Positions 1 to 11,556 of a DNA stretch of 64,000 nt are shown piece by piece. Under the pieces are notes generated by a model. The model was not told the DNA's origin. It saw only the letters and a list, made by a program, of their open reading frames with translations, and searched no databases. Every line of letters starts with the position of its first letter. Within the stretch, counting starts at the first letter, position 1. A program made the position numbers and the translations under genes. The DNA is from Bryoerythrophyllum caledonicum (taxonomy: Eukaryota > Streptophyta > Bryopsida > Pottiales > Pottiaceae), in contig OZ020517.1 in the NCBI GenBank assembly GCA_963971425.1, positions 27,422,668-27,486,667 of the forward strand. The letters are read 5' to 3'.

Positions 1-1992
1 ATGAGCTCTTTCAACCGATCCAAGACAAAAATGTACCCATCCTCATCAATCATGACTAAATCGCCAGTGTGCAACCAACCATTCTCGCAAATTGACTCCG
101 CTGTTGCCTTGGGATTATTATGGTACTCTGTATATAGAAAGAAGAGGATTAGGACTGTAGTGTCTACAAAATATGGCACCGTAACTGTTCAGACTCGGTT
201 ACCTTTCATGATGGACGGTCCCCGAATCCAGAACTCCCCTGGCTTGCCCGGAGGCATGGGCTTGTTAGTAGCCGGATCAACGACCATAGCCTCCATGTTC
301 GGAAGGAGAATTCCCGAAGAGCCAAAATGAGCGGCCATGTCATCCACTTCCGTCGGGGCCGTGCTGCAAGCAGCTGTTGACTCCGTCAATCCATATCCCT
401 GATATAAAAACGGCCGATAATTGAAAACGTATACTCGTCGAGTAAAATCAAGTAAATTGCGAAGTGAGGCAAAGACACTATGAAATTTGACCTCTCTTCT
501 CCTTTTTTTAAGTTAGAATCAGCCCTAAAAAGTTCTCAATCAATCTACAATCAACTCAAAGAGAAAAAAACACACAAACACAGTACCTGCTTCAATTTGA
601 CATTGGGAAACCGCTTGGCGCAGGTATCCATGATCTCCTTCCCCAAGGGCGCCGCCCCGCTCCCAATCTGCACGAGAGAGCTCAAATCGAACTTAAAAAC
701 CACGTCCTGCTTGGCCAGTCCAATGATAATCGGGGGCACCAAGGGCACATGCGTGATTCGGTACGTCTGAATGGCCGTGAGCATCTTCACGAAGTCGAAC
801 TGGGGCAGCACCACCACCATGATCCCGCGCCCCAGGGAGGCGACCGTGCAGATCGCGAGGCCGTAGACGTGGAACATCGGGAGGAGGAGGAGAAGGCTGT
901 GGTCCGTGGAGATCGCCTCGTCCACGCCGTGGTTGAAGATGCAGATGCACGAGATGAAGTTCCGGTGCGTGATCGCCACGCCCTTGCTCAGCCCCGTGGT
1001 GCCGGACGAGTAGAGCAGCGCCGCTGTGTCGTCCTGGGAGAATTTGACCCTGCGAGGGGTGGATAGGGTGAACAGGGGAAGGTAATCGTTCTCAGAGAGA
1101 GAAAACGGAAAGAGAAAAACAATGTGCACAGAAAAAAGTGAGGAGAGCAAAAAAGATGACGAGGAGCAAAAGGTGAAGAGCACAAAGTGAAGAAGGAAAA
1201 AACTGTGAAGAGCAAAACAATGTGAAAAGCAAAGAACTGTGAAGAGCAAAAGATGTGGAGAGCTAAACGGTACGAAGAGCGAAATATCAAGAGCAGAAAA
1301 CTGTGACAAGCAAAAAGATGAGAGCTAAACAATGTGGAGCGCAAACAATTACCTCGGCAAACCCTCAGGATCGGCTCTCAGGAGCTCCGAGTATCGGTAC
1401 GTGACCTTGCTGCCAAAGCTCGGCACGACCTCGTCGTCTCCGAAGATGATGACGGGCAGATCTACTCCGGCGATCTTCTCAATCAGTGCCGCCGTCGTAA
1501 AAATGAACTTGGCACCTGCAAAAACCTCGTCAAAACCCTACCAAAAAAATCCGGAGGAAATCAGTGAGGCAAGAGAGGAATGAGAGCGTTACCTGCGTCC
1601 TTCATCTGCTTGTGAATCTCCACCGCGGTGTTGACCTGATTAACAGTGGTGAGCACGGCGCCGAGCGAGACGACGGCGAGGAAGATGACCGCGAACTCGA
1701 TGCAGTTCGGCGAGAGGAGCATAACGACGTCGTACTGGCGCACGCCGAGCGTCTTGTACAGCCCCGCGGCCACGATGCGCACGCGCCGCTCGAGCTCGGC
1801 GTAGCTGTAGGTCCGGCCCGAGGGCGCGTCCACGAGCGCCGCGCGCTCGCCGTACTGCGGTGCGAACAGGAACGAGAGCAGGTCGAGGTTCCGGGACGGC
1901 GGGAGGTACACCGGCGGCCGCTTGCTGTAGTAAATGCCATCGCTGCTACGGTAGCCGGATCGCGGATCACTGCCCTCCGGAAAATGATCCAT
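1..1992 (-). CDS. 4-coumarate:CoA ligase-like acyl-activating enzyme (3' end outside window)
   Basis: Adenylate-forming ligase that would join a carboxylic acid to CoA using ATP. Five exons are readable on the minus strand with GT-AG borders and matching phase: 1992-1593, 1515-1353, 1049-587, 398-203 and 127-1. The protein starts [10 protein letters not shown] and shows the AMP-binding motif [11 protein letters not shown] in exon 3, the GYGLTEST motif at the start of exon 4, [13 protein letters not shown] at its end and GWLHTGDL in exon 5. About 450 residues are visible; the family is usually about 540, so roughly the last 90 lie beyond base 1. The N-terminus and the STAACST stretch look more like the 4CL-like peroxisomal clade than true 4CL, and the C-terminus needed to look for a peroxisomal signal is missing. 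Substrate (coumarate, fatty acid or oxylipin precursor) cannot be told. Exon 1 is much more GC-rich than the introns. Confidence 0.88.
1110..1340. repeat. Degenerate purine-rich tandem repeat in an intron of the 4CL-like gene
   Basis: A loosely repeated unit of about 16-20 bases resembling ACTGTGAAGAGCAAAA recurs many times within the second intron of the ligase gene (intron 1050-1352). It is strongly strand-asymmetric (purines on the plus strand). A long minus-strand open frame runs through it only because the repeat lacks stops in that frame. Confidence 0.75.
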
Positions 1993-2009
1993 CGCTGCTA
2001 ATGCTCTTT

Positions 2010-2345
2010 TCTCCTTCCTCCGACTCCTCTCTCGTCCTTCGTTCTCTCTCCTCCTTCCTCCGCCTTCTCGTTCCTGTTTCCTGCTACTCCATCTTCCTCC
2101 CTTCTTCTCTCTCCTTTCTCCTCTCTCGTCCTTCGGTCTCTCCTTTCTCCTCTCTCGTCCTTCGGTCTCTCCTTTCTCCTCTCTCGTCCTTCGGTCTCTC
2201 CTTTCTCCTCTCTCGTCCTTCGTTCTCTGTCCTCCTTTCTCCGCCTTCACGTTCCTCCTTTCTCCTCTCTCGTCCTTCGTTCTCTCGCCTCCTTTCTCCG
2301 CAGTCTCGTTCCTGTTTCCTGCTAACTCCGTCTTCCTCCCATCTT
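2010..2345. repeat. CT-rich minisatellite upstream of the 4CL-like gene
   Basis: Pyrimidine-rich tandem array on the plus strand, with a unit of about 29 bases built on TCTCGTCCTTCGGTCTCTCC, repeated nearly perfectly at 2110-2235 and more loosely on both sides. It begins directly upstream of the ligase start codon (1992), so it lies in the 5' leader or proximal promoter of that minus-strand gene, where it would be GA-rich in the transcript. Confidence 0.85.
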
Positions 2346-3306
2346 CTTTCTCCTTTCGACTATTTTATTTGTTATCTCTCTAAGTGTTATAATCTCATAT
2401 ATGTTATGAGAATTACGCTCCCAAAAAATTTACACTAATCAGTGTTATGTGTTAAGTGTTATGAGATGCCTTGCTTCCTACTTCATTAATTTTACTTCTA
2501 TCATTGCTAAAGTTGGAAAAATTGGAGAGATTATGGGGCAGAGATCAGGAGTTGGGGCAATAACATGTAGTGTAGGGGAGTAAAATTGGTCGGGTAAAAC
2601 TCAATTTAGGATTTAGAGTGATTGTTTTGGATGCATGCTAGGTTGATGGATGAAAATTGGCACATTGGATGAGAAGGTAAGTGTTATTAATTATTGAGAT
2701 CAAATTTTACAAGTGCTATATATTATAACACTATATGTGCTATGATTTTTTTGCTCTGGACTTTTAATATATAAAGAATTTAGACTGTAACTAGAAGAGT
2801 AAATATTGGCTACCATTGTCAACGTGTTAGGATTGTTTTGAGATCGCATGCGAACGCACAAGGAACGTGCAAGGAACGCATGGGAAACTTGCATGGGGAA
2901 TGCGAAGGGAACTTAAATATAGATGAAGTTAGGTAAATGATGTTGAAAACGTTAAGTACATATGGGTAAACAAATGGTTCATTGAGTAAAGAAATGGTTC
3001 AAGTGGGTTGAACTAGTTTGGGCGTAGGGAGCTCAATTCACACCTGTGGCTCTCGGATCAAGGACCTTACGCCTCCGTATGGCCATCATGTGTGTCTGCT
3101 TATTGCCATGCATAGAAAAAGGTATCATGATATTCCTCATGCTCTCTTTCTTTTTGTATTTATATTTCACCTACTAAACCCCCCCTATGGCCGTTGTGTG
3201 CGTCCGCCAATTGCCATGCGTAGGAAAGGGAATCGTGAAATTCCTCATGTTCTCTTTCTTTCCAAATTTATATCTCACCTATCAGTGTCCCCCCACATTA
3301 CCCTAA
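2346..3306. other. Gene-free AT-rich stretch
   Basis: No supported gene. Only short chance open frames are present. A local duplication is visible: TATGGCC(A/G)T...TTGCCATGC(A/G)TAG...CTCTTTCTTT blocks occur twice around 3075-3160 and 3180-3265. Confidence 0.5.
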
Positions 3307-4295
3307 GAGCATCCTCAATGCATTCACTGTAAATTAGGTCCTCAACCTCAATATCAAGGGACAATTTGAGAGCCTACCAAAATAGGTGGTCACTTGAAGG
3401 GTATTGCACTTCAAACCTACCTCCAAAATAGGCCCTCAACCTCGCTCTCTAAACCTCTTTTACACCATATGGCAACACCTCCTCATTTGATGGCATAAAG
3501 ACCATAAAGTATCATTGAACTTTGAGCCAAAAGTGCCTCATTAATGCTTTCAAGGGACATTTTCAGGGCTCTCTATTCTTTACAAATTTGAAGGGTGGGA
3601 GCCATGGTTTAACCCCCAAGGTACCGTGACAGTTTCACACCAAAAACACTTCAAAACAATTGGATTCTAGTGCAATGAGAAATTACGGAAATAATTTTTT
3701 TTGTTACAGGTATTGATCGTAGGATCTCGATTATGACTTATTAGGTAACATACTCACAAAATTTCATAAACTTTTACCGCACAGATTGCAAGGTTATAGT
3801 GTTTGAAGTCAAGCAAATGGTTCATTTCCTTCCCTACGTTGAGTGGATTAGTAGATTTTGACTTCACTTAGAGTCAATTTTTTGCACTACACATGCTCTA
3901 AATCCATTACTATTGTGTTAAGTGTGATATAAGTTCCTTGTGCATCAATTTTTAGAGGTAAAAAAGGGGTGTAGCATATTCAAAACAATTGTGCAAGGAG
4001 TGGAGGTTCAAAAATTTCCAATTCACGTTTCATTTTTTTGTGAGCTTAATATGTTTTAGATTGAAAATCCAAATGGTCGGTAAGAAGGTTCACACCACAT
4101 ATTGTTGTGGAAAAAATAAAAAATAAAAAATAAAAAGAACTTTTTAAAAGCCCCTTCTTGACACTTGGTCCTTTACTGGTTTAGGAGTCCTCAATAAATA
4201 AAGGCTAGATAGAGGGTAGGTTGAGGCAGGGTTGCGGTTGTATCCTAGAAAGTTGAGGGTGGATGTCGGGTCTAGGGGATGCATTGAGGATGCTC
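3307..4295. mobile_element. Non-autonomous TIR element (PIF/Harbinger-like MITE), TSD TAA
   Basis: The left end GAGCATCCTCAATGCATTC (from 3307) is matched in inverse by GATGCATTGAGGATGCTC ending at 4295. Both ends are flanked by TAA (3304-3306 and 4296-4298), a 3-bp target duplication typical of PIF/Harbinger elements. The interior (989 bp) has no open frame of note. The part 3650-4180 reappears in reverse orientation near the right edge of the window (about 63350-64000), so it belongs to a dispersed family. Confidence 0.75.
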
Positions 4296-5487
4296 TAAAT
4301 TCTCAAAGAATTTTCTAATAGTTCCTCTAAACATTTCCCATGCCAAGTCACCCTATCCATGTGGTCTCATTTACTAACAAAAGACCATAAAGTAGGAGAT
4401 GCCATACACGGTGAATCCCTTTCGCTTTTGGGAAAACTCTAAACTATGGAGGAAGGTGAGGTTTGGGCAGGATTGGACCACAATCCATCATGGAAAGCTT
4501 TATCTGCAAGCTTTGTTTGAACAAGCTTGAAAATCTTAATAGAATAGGCGAAAAAGGGTGAAGGTGGGACAAAGTATAAATATGTTTTAGAATGGGCAAA
4601 AGAAATTTTCATGTTCATCTTGCTTTGCTTCTTAAAAGTTAATTGATAATTGCTACACATTATTCCAAGTCAAGTCACCCTCTCCATAAGGTCACACTTA
4701 TTATCATAAGAGTATGAAGTAGGTCCACCCCTTTGACAAAATAATTCAATCACATCTTTAATATAAATATTACAATGGCAAAGACACAGGGGCATGAAAT
4801 TCTACAAACAATTTCTTGACTTTTTGTATCATCCTTGGTATTATGTACTACAAATCTATGTAAAGGTAAAAAATTCTAACCTTTTAGTCCTCTTCTAGAA
4901 ATGCACTTATATTTAATTTTTAAATCCAATTAATAAAAATTTAACAAAATGGTTGTAAGAAACTGGTGGATGACATTTGAATCACTCTCCTAATAAGAAA
5001 AGATATTAATAAGAATTTATACTTCAAAATTTCTCAGATATATCTTAGTTAGTCATATTCAAAATAAGATAAAGAAATAAAATAAAGAATTAAAATTTCT
5101 AAACATCTTTTGCTGTATGAAAAACTTACACGTCAGCTGCACGGATTAAAGTAACGGGAATGGTATCCACTCCCTTAATAAGCATTCATACGGTATAGAA
5201 CGTCGGTTTTAGGTGCCGTGAGAGTTGTGCTAGTCCCGGTTGACATCTAGGCGATAACCATGTGATACTGCTCTGAAACCATGGTGGTATTCCGGTGATG
5301 CCGAGGCGGTCATAGACAATATTACAACGCTATAAACTAGTTGCCCATCCCGAAGCTTTCCTATGAACCAGAAGTGAGAAGTTGTGAGGATGCAGCGGAA
5401 TCCGTTGCTCATACTTCTCTTGCCTCGCTCCGCCATGGTTGCTGATGAGTAGTAGGACAGCATCCTTCGTGATGTTTTTAGCTGCTC
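4296..5487. other. AT-rich intergenic DNA and probable leader of the CNOT9-like gene
   Basis: No supported gene. The first 850 bases are AT-rich repeat-like DNA. Base composition becomes more balanced from about 5100, which fits promoter and 5' leader sequence of the gene starting at 5488. Confidence 0.45.
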
Positions 5488-8400
5488 ATGGATAATTCTT
5501 GTGGCATTGTTTTGGATACAATCGAGAGGAGCCGCTTCGACTACGCGCAATGGATACCGGACGCTCACGGAGATGAAAGCGGATCGGCTGGAATTCGCGC
5601 GCTCATGTCTTCCTACAACCAGTCCGCTCTCGAAGACGCTGGCAGCATGTATACATTTTTTGGAGAGCAGAGGTGGCTCGGCAGCGGCCATGGCCGCGTG
5701 GATTGTGGCACAGCGATGGAGGATTTATCGTTCTTCTGCCACAGCTTGGACGATGGCCAGGCGGTGGACGCAGACAGGCCGGCTTTGGAATTTCCTGCTG
5801 ATTCATACATGTATACGGACGAGGAGCTGGCATTGTTGAACGACGGTAGGACGGCTGGAACAGATTTGTACGACAACTTGTTTGAGAATTGTGAGGACGA
5901 TATCGCTGACAACTGCGCCATAGCTGAAGGTATCACAAGTGTGAAATGGTTCTAAGAATTTCTTTGATGAGCCTCTGGTTAGTCATAATTGCAGGCAGAG
6001 TGAGACGAAACGCTTCGGTAGGCATTAGCAGCGATCGTGCGATTGTGTCACTAAGATGTGCTCTCAAACGCGGATGTATCAGGTCTTCTTATTTATTTAT
6101 TTAATTGATTCCAGTTGTGGAATATCTGGAGACTATATAAAGTCTATTGCACCATTTATACTAGACGGTACCAGACTGCGCGGTATATTTTTAGCAGTCT
6201 GAAAACATTCCGTAAGTATCATCAGTTTAGAGATGTCCAATCTTACTTGATACATCTGTAAACCGGTTTAATCGCAGTCATATAATTGAGGCGGTGGAAG
6301 ATTTACTGGACATGTGCGATCCTGTAGTATTGCGGAATAGCGTAGTCTGGCCTCTTGAGCGGATGCGCAGAATTTATCAACGAGAGAAATTCTTGGAGAT
6401 CGCCACCTCTGTCGCAATATATCTAATTCTCGACAGTGCATGCCGTTAAATAACAGAAGATTAGTACCATTTGCTCACGACCTATTTAGCACGCTAATTT
6501 ATCATCTCGTTCACGTTGAGGTTCAGGTTTGGATGAACAGGCGAAACCTAAGAAGAGAGGAGGCCGTCGGCATAAGAGTCATTTTATGAAAAGACCTATG
6601 GCTCTGGCGGAAGTGATATTTGACCTGTTAGATAGTGAAAGACGAGAAAATTCACTGCGCTGCTTGAGTGGACACCTTATCGAGGTATGAACCTTCAGAA
6701 ACTAGATGCGGAAACATTTGATGTAATCTAGGTATGAACCTTCAGAAACTAGATGCTGAACTGGTTTTCCGCTTACATACGGAGTATTTTGAAGGTTGAG
6801 ACGCTTGCAAGTGCCGTTTACATTTCACTAGGATGAAGAAAACATTTTAGTCGCAAAGTATGTTTGTGTCTGTCGTATCGTCGTTGCTATTCAGACTACG
6901 AAGAGCTCCAAAGGATTGTATCAGGTTTTCTCATAACACCTCACCTTCTTGGATGAGGAACGGCATAGCCTGTGATTAGATTTATGATCGGAATATTCAC
7001 TCTGATTAGATATGTCATTAATCAATTTCTTCATTTATGGTTAATGTTCTCTGGTTCTACGGAATTTTTCTTTTCATCTTTCAGAGGAGAGAAACGAATG
7101 TTCACTTCTACCGGACCGCAGCTTATCAGCTCTATTACTCGTGCAGCACTCTTGCAATTCTTATCCAGGTGCGTAAAGCCTCTTTGCATCTGGGACATAC
7201 TAGGAAATCGAGCATTTCTTGTGACCTAGTGTCGTTACGTGTAGTCGGGGTTTGCATCTCGGCTGATAGTAGGATATCCTGGTGCGTAAGGTAGTCATCT
7301 TCGCGGTTTTAAAAAGAAAAATGCATGAAGATCATGTGCAGACGGCAACACTAGATTCCAGGAAAAGTCTCTAATTATCCGACTCTCGACCCTATTTTGG
7401 TCGGTGTTAACGGACAGCTTTGGACAACGAATCAATGACTTACTGTAATCGGGTACAAATAAGCTCAAAAACCTAACAACTTAGAAACTTACATTTTGAG
7501 GACTTGTAGGAAGTGATCTCAGTATATGAGAGAATCAATGCTGGCGACCTTACCGTGAGAGGATCTAAACGCCTCGCAAATGTCTTAACATGTTTTCAGG
7601 TGACATCGAGACCTTTCTGAATTTACTAGGCTCTTGTCTGTGATGATGGTAATATATACGTACACCTGTTTCCAGCTGATTGTCACCATCTTTTATCTTA
7701 TTGTGATTTCAACTGGGGGAATCAAGAAGAACGCCCATACTTCAACATATCTGAAGCATTCATGCGTTGAAATGATGAAGTACAGAGTATAGCTGCCAGC
7801 GACGAGACACGCTTTCCATTTGTGCGAGGTAGATTTCTAAACAGTTGTCAGCTTACACTCTCCACGTTGTGCTGTTTCAAAGAATTGGTTCTCCTCACCT
7901 AGTTTAAGATCTTATGGAGCGGGCTTGCTGTATCTAGGAATTGCCATCCATCCCTGCTGCTGCTATGATGTCTTGTTAAGCTTGAAAGCTCACAGTTCCA
8001 AGTTCACTGATAACTTCACTGTTGATCGTTTTACATGGTAACAGCAAAGATTCCAAATCTCCTCCAACCATATATCCTCTCAAAGTTCACAGAGGAGGTA
8101 TATGAGAATGTTCGAGCAATATCATTATCCGTCATCGACCTCACATGCAAGGTGCAGCTTGTGCCTTTGATTTTCGTCTCGGCTGTTTCTGTCCATCTTG
8201 AAATGAGACTCAAACATCTGTACACATCCAATGATGCAGAATTGCGAGCGCGTTATCATACAATGGGCGCTTGAGACAGATGTTGTTCAGTCCTGTCTCT
8301 ACGCCATCGAGATTGGGAGCAGACTTTCTAAACTGGTAAATGAATTTATCACAAACCATGTCTTTCGACTGGCTTTTGCAGTTTAGTGGTTGCACCTTGT

Positions 8401-9525
8401 ATATCTTTACGATTTAAAGGCTCGTGAGCACAATTTGCAGATCGCAGTGTCCATTCTGGAGTCGATTCTCCACGATGAACTGGCGCTAGAAGTTATCTGC
8501 AGAGAAGATAGCAGCCTCGTTTTGGATATTGTAAAGATGCTTTCATATCTGGTGAGGCTTTTTGTCATCTCAAATTTGGATTCGTTCTCATGTCTTGTTT
8601 GTACTTCTAGAGCTTTATGAGTGAAAGCGAGTAAAACTCCCTCGCAATTTCTCTTTCTGCATTTGTTTAGATAGATAAGCTGCATTTGCACGTTTCTGCT
8701 GTTGGTGGTTAACTGAATGTTGGCTGCTACTCCAAGGTCGCTATACTGGGAGTGGTTCAAGATTTCTCGCGTCGCCTTATATTTCAGGTCGTTCGATGCT
8801 ACACTCTTATGTGTCAACACCCAAGGTATGTGAGCTGTTATCATGACTTGGCCTTCGTTTCTTGGACGTGCATTTGGCACTAGTGCTAAGGCATCTGTTT
8901 CACTCTCGCAGAGCGTTGGAGCTGGTTAGGGACAACTTCCCAAGACAACTGCAGAATCGCACCTTTCATGAACTCAAGCAGGTGACCATACTTTTTTAAT
9001 ACTGATCACGGTTTAAATGTCAACAAGAGGCTGTGTAAATAGAGGCAGAATAGATTGACGAAAGTGACCTCCATGGACCCTCTTCTGCATATATGTGTGT
9101 CGCAGTTGAACCATTGAGGATTACGTTTGCGCTCCGCCTGCTTATCTTACTGACTTAACAATGTCCAATGCTCCTCAAATTAGGTTTATCCTGTCTTCCG
9201 AACTCTGCTGCATCAACTGCTGTTATGTATTGGAAAAGTCGATACGTGTATACCGCAAGCATCACCTTCGGATTCAGCGACCCTCACTACTCCAAGCCCG
9301 ACTAGCCAGACCTACGGCAAGGAAAACGCTTCTTCAGAAAGTACCACTACCCGAAAGAGGCGCACCCAGAGCTCAAGATCATTCTCCAAGTCTCCTTCGA
9401 GAACGCCGAGATCGACACCGTACGTGCAAAGCCCTCTTCGGCCCCTGGATTTGAACAAGGAACACTGGTACAGATTGCCCGCTAACTTCGAGTATGACCA
9501 ATCATTGGTCCCTAACGTGGACTAA
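5488..9525 (+). CDS. Divergent CNOT9/RCD1-like subunit of the CCR4-NOT complex
   Basis: Eleven exons join in phase with GT-AG borders: 5488-5929, 6527-6684, 7085-7168, 7510-7599, 7786-7828, 8045-8151, 8240-8335, 8441-8551, 8737-8825, 8912-8981 and 9184-9525, giving about 543 residues. The middle follows CNOT9 (Rcd1/RQCD1) block by block: LLDSERRENSLRCLS, EVISVYERINAGDLT, IAASDETR, AKIPNLLQPYILSKF, VIIQWALETDVVQSCLYAIE, ILESILHDELALEVIC, VVRCYTLMCQHPRALELVRD. CNOT9 is an armadillo-like scaffold that links NOT1 to mRNA-repression factors in the cytoplasm. Identity is low; most plant copies are very conserved, so this is a diverged paralogue. It adds about 148 acidic residues at the N-terminus and a Ser/Pro/Arg-rich tail of about 90 residues at the C-terminus, neither typical of the roughly 300-residue family. 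The start at 5488 is the first ATG of the open frame; 5614 is an alternative. Confidence 0.78.
6683..6760 (+). repeat. Duplicated splice-donor segment, period 47
   Basis: AGGTATGAACCTTCAGAAAC and the bases after it occur at 6683 and again at 6730, at the 5' border of the second intron of the CNOT9-like gene. The copy duplicates the donor sequence, which makes two competing GT sites. Only the first keeps the frame of the CNOT9 alignment. Confidence 0.7.
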
Positions 9526-10206
9526 TGAGGTGGTCTCTTGGAGACAAATTTTCTGAAGAAAGACTTCTGCAGACACAGAAATCACATACACCGCAGAGAT
9601 GGATACCACGAAGCGGAAGATCTAGTAATGTGATGATCCGAGCTCTTCTAAGAAACCAATGAAACGAAATCCGTACTGGAAACAATGTGCCAACTCAAAG
9701 CATCAGACGAAGAGCACGAACATTAATTACATAGAATGCCTGCTGGTGCTGCTGCGACCTACTTTTCCTAATTTCTTCAAATGATCCTCATACCCTGCAA
9801 CCTAAACTCCCGACTGTAATCGGGCTTCAACGAGTTTCCTCAACATGGTCCTTTGAACGTTGCCTACCGTTTTTTCAAGTGAGTCAGCTGATCAAATCTG
9901 CGAGAAGACCAGTGAAGACTTTCAGGCTCTCTAAAACCTCCATCTGACGTTCTAACTGCTGCCATTCAACCAAACCGTTTTTTGATGAAAACGACTGTCA
10001 GATCTAATCACTTCAATTCTGTGTCTTACAATCGGTGAGCAATGTGCGCTCACAATCAGATTTACAGATTTCCAAGTTTACTTTCGTCAGAACGGTTATT
10101 ATACAAAAAAGCAGTGATTGGATACTACATATCTGCCAAATCAGGGGGCGGGAGGTGATTTGTACATAGAACTAACCAGTTTATCGGTACTGAGTTATCT
10201 CTGAAG
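9526..10206. other. Intergenic region between convergent genes
   Basis: Probable 3' untranslated sequence of the plus-strand CNOT9-like gene and of the minus-strand tautomerase gene, which converge here. No open frame or RNA gene is supported. Confidence 0.5.
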
Positions 10207-11556
10207 CTACAGAAACACTTGAAGTGACCGACATGCGGAGCCGACGCCAACCAGGGGAACACATCTGACGGCCGGCACCGCCATGGCAGGGACCAGGACG
10301 ACAGGTATGTGGGGAGAAACCCGCATATTCACAGCCCTGGTTGAAGGATGTGAGGGTTTCCCACTTCTCAGAAGCTGTCTCCGAGGTCGGAAGAGCTGGG
10401 AGAACTGCTCACTCATGTCACGAAACTCCTCAGGTTGGGTGACTGTCAACGTGGGCTCGGACACTCGGACCATGCCGGAGAACAACAAACGCGCCGTGCG
10501 AGTAACCCCAGCGCTGTACACATCCAGGCAGCCGAGCTGCTCATCAGCTGGCCGGATCTTGAGAACGATCTGAATTTCGCCTGAAGGATGCTCTATGATG
10601 ATGTTGTGTGTGGGCTCGCCCAACCCCACCGGAGCCGGAGCAGAAGCCAGATCGTGCGCAACTGTGCCCTCCAGGATGGTGCAGCAGGCGATGGCGATGG
10701 CGCCTGTCACGGCCATGGCCGGGTGCGTGGCGGTCGGCACGAGGTACCTCGCGGCCAGGGTGCCTCCACCTCGGGGCTCCGCCACGATGGCGAACTTGGG
10801 AATCACCCGCCCCGCCACGTCACCCAGGCCCATCATGGCGCCTGCGGTCCTGCGAATCTCTTCGACGCGGCGGAAGAAATCCAGGTCCAAGTCGAGGTCG
10901 AGCTTGGACTCGTACCCCGTCTTCCCCAGCGCGGAGGCGCGCGCGACGATGGTGGGGACTGCGCAGTCGATGCACGTAACCTCGACGCCATGGATGATGT
11001 CCCGCAGGCGTGCGGTGGGGAGGAGCGCGCCTGTCTTGGAGCCCATGACGTTGAAGAAGGTGAGCTCGACGGGGGCAGCGGTGCCAGGCACGCCATCTAT
11101 GGTGGCCTCGCCCTCGTAGGTCACCTGCTTCCCCGGGGTCTGCACCACGGCCTCCGCAAACCCGCCGGTGTTCACCAGGCGAATCTTTACCCTAGTTCGG
11201 AGGTCTCCAATGTCAGGGACTAACCCCATCTCGATCGCTGCAGGTCCCACGCCCGCGAGCATGTTGCCGCACGTCGGCCCCCAGTCCACCGTGGTGACGG
11301 ATACCTGCGCGAACAGGAAGTCGACGTCGATTCCTGGCTCGTGGGACCTGGACAGCAGCGCCACTTTGCTGGTGGTCGCCGTCGCGCCGCCCAGCCCGTC
11401 GATCTGGTGCGGGTCTGGCGACCCCATCGCCTCCAGGAGCACCGCGTCCAGAGTTGGCCTGTCTTCGGGAAGATGGTCCTTGAGGAAGTACAACCCCCGC
11501 GACGTGCCGCCCCGCATCAGCAGGCACGGAATCATCAGGCCGCTCCTCTGCACCAT
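10207..11556 (-). CDS. PrpF-family isomerase, 4-oxalomesaconate tautomerase (GalD)-like
   Basis: Single-exon gene of 449 residues starting MVQRSGLMIPCLLMRGGTSRG. The N-terminal motif IPCLLMRGGTSRG, then MGSPDPHQIDGLGGA, GPTCGNMLAGVGP, VEVTCIDCAVPTIVA, IEHPSGE and VTRTARLLFSG, is the signature of the PrpF/GalD family (diaminopimelate-epimerase fold), whose members move a double bond or tautomerise small di- and tricarboxylates. GalD acts in bacterial gallate degradation; PrpF acts in the methylcitrate cycle. The match along the whole length is closest to GalD as I recall it. The two Cys positions characteristic of the fold fall at WGPTCGNM and VTCIDC. The last 70-80 residues extend beyond the usual family end and look unrelated. 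The gene has no intron and is far more GC-rich than its flanks. No transit peptide is obvious, so a cytosolic site is likely. The plant substrate is unknown. Confidence 0.85.
   Translation of the reverse strand: MVQRSGLMIPCLLMRGGTSRGLYFLKDHLPEDRPTLDAVLLEAMGSPDPHQIDGLGGATATTSKVALLSRSHEPGIDVDFLFAQVSVTTVDWGPTCGNMLAGVGPAAIEMGLVPDIGDLRTRVKIRLVNTGGFAEAVVQTPGKQVTYEGEATIDGVPGTAAPVELTFFNVMGSKTGALLPTARLRDIIHGVEVTCIDCAVPTIVARASALGKTGYESKLDLDLDLDFFRRVEEIRRTAGAMMGLGDVAGRVIPKFAIVAEPRGGGTLAARYLVPTATHPAMAVTGAIAIACCTILEGTVAHDLASAPAPVGLGEPTHNIIIEHPSGEIQIVLKIRPADEQLGCLDVYSAGVTRTARLLFSGMVRVSEPTLTVTQPEEFRDMSEQFSQLFRPRRQLLRSGKPSHPSTRAVNMRVSPHIPVVLVPAMAVPAVRCVPLVGVGSACRSLQVFL

Noticed and set aside
551-1309. Long minus-strand open frame of 252 codons
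   Set aside because: Only its 587-1049 part is an exon of the 4CL-like gene; the rest is intron made of stop-free purine-rich repeat.
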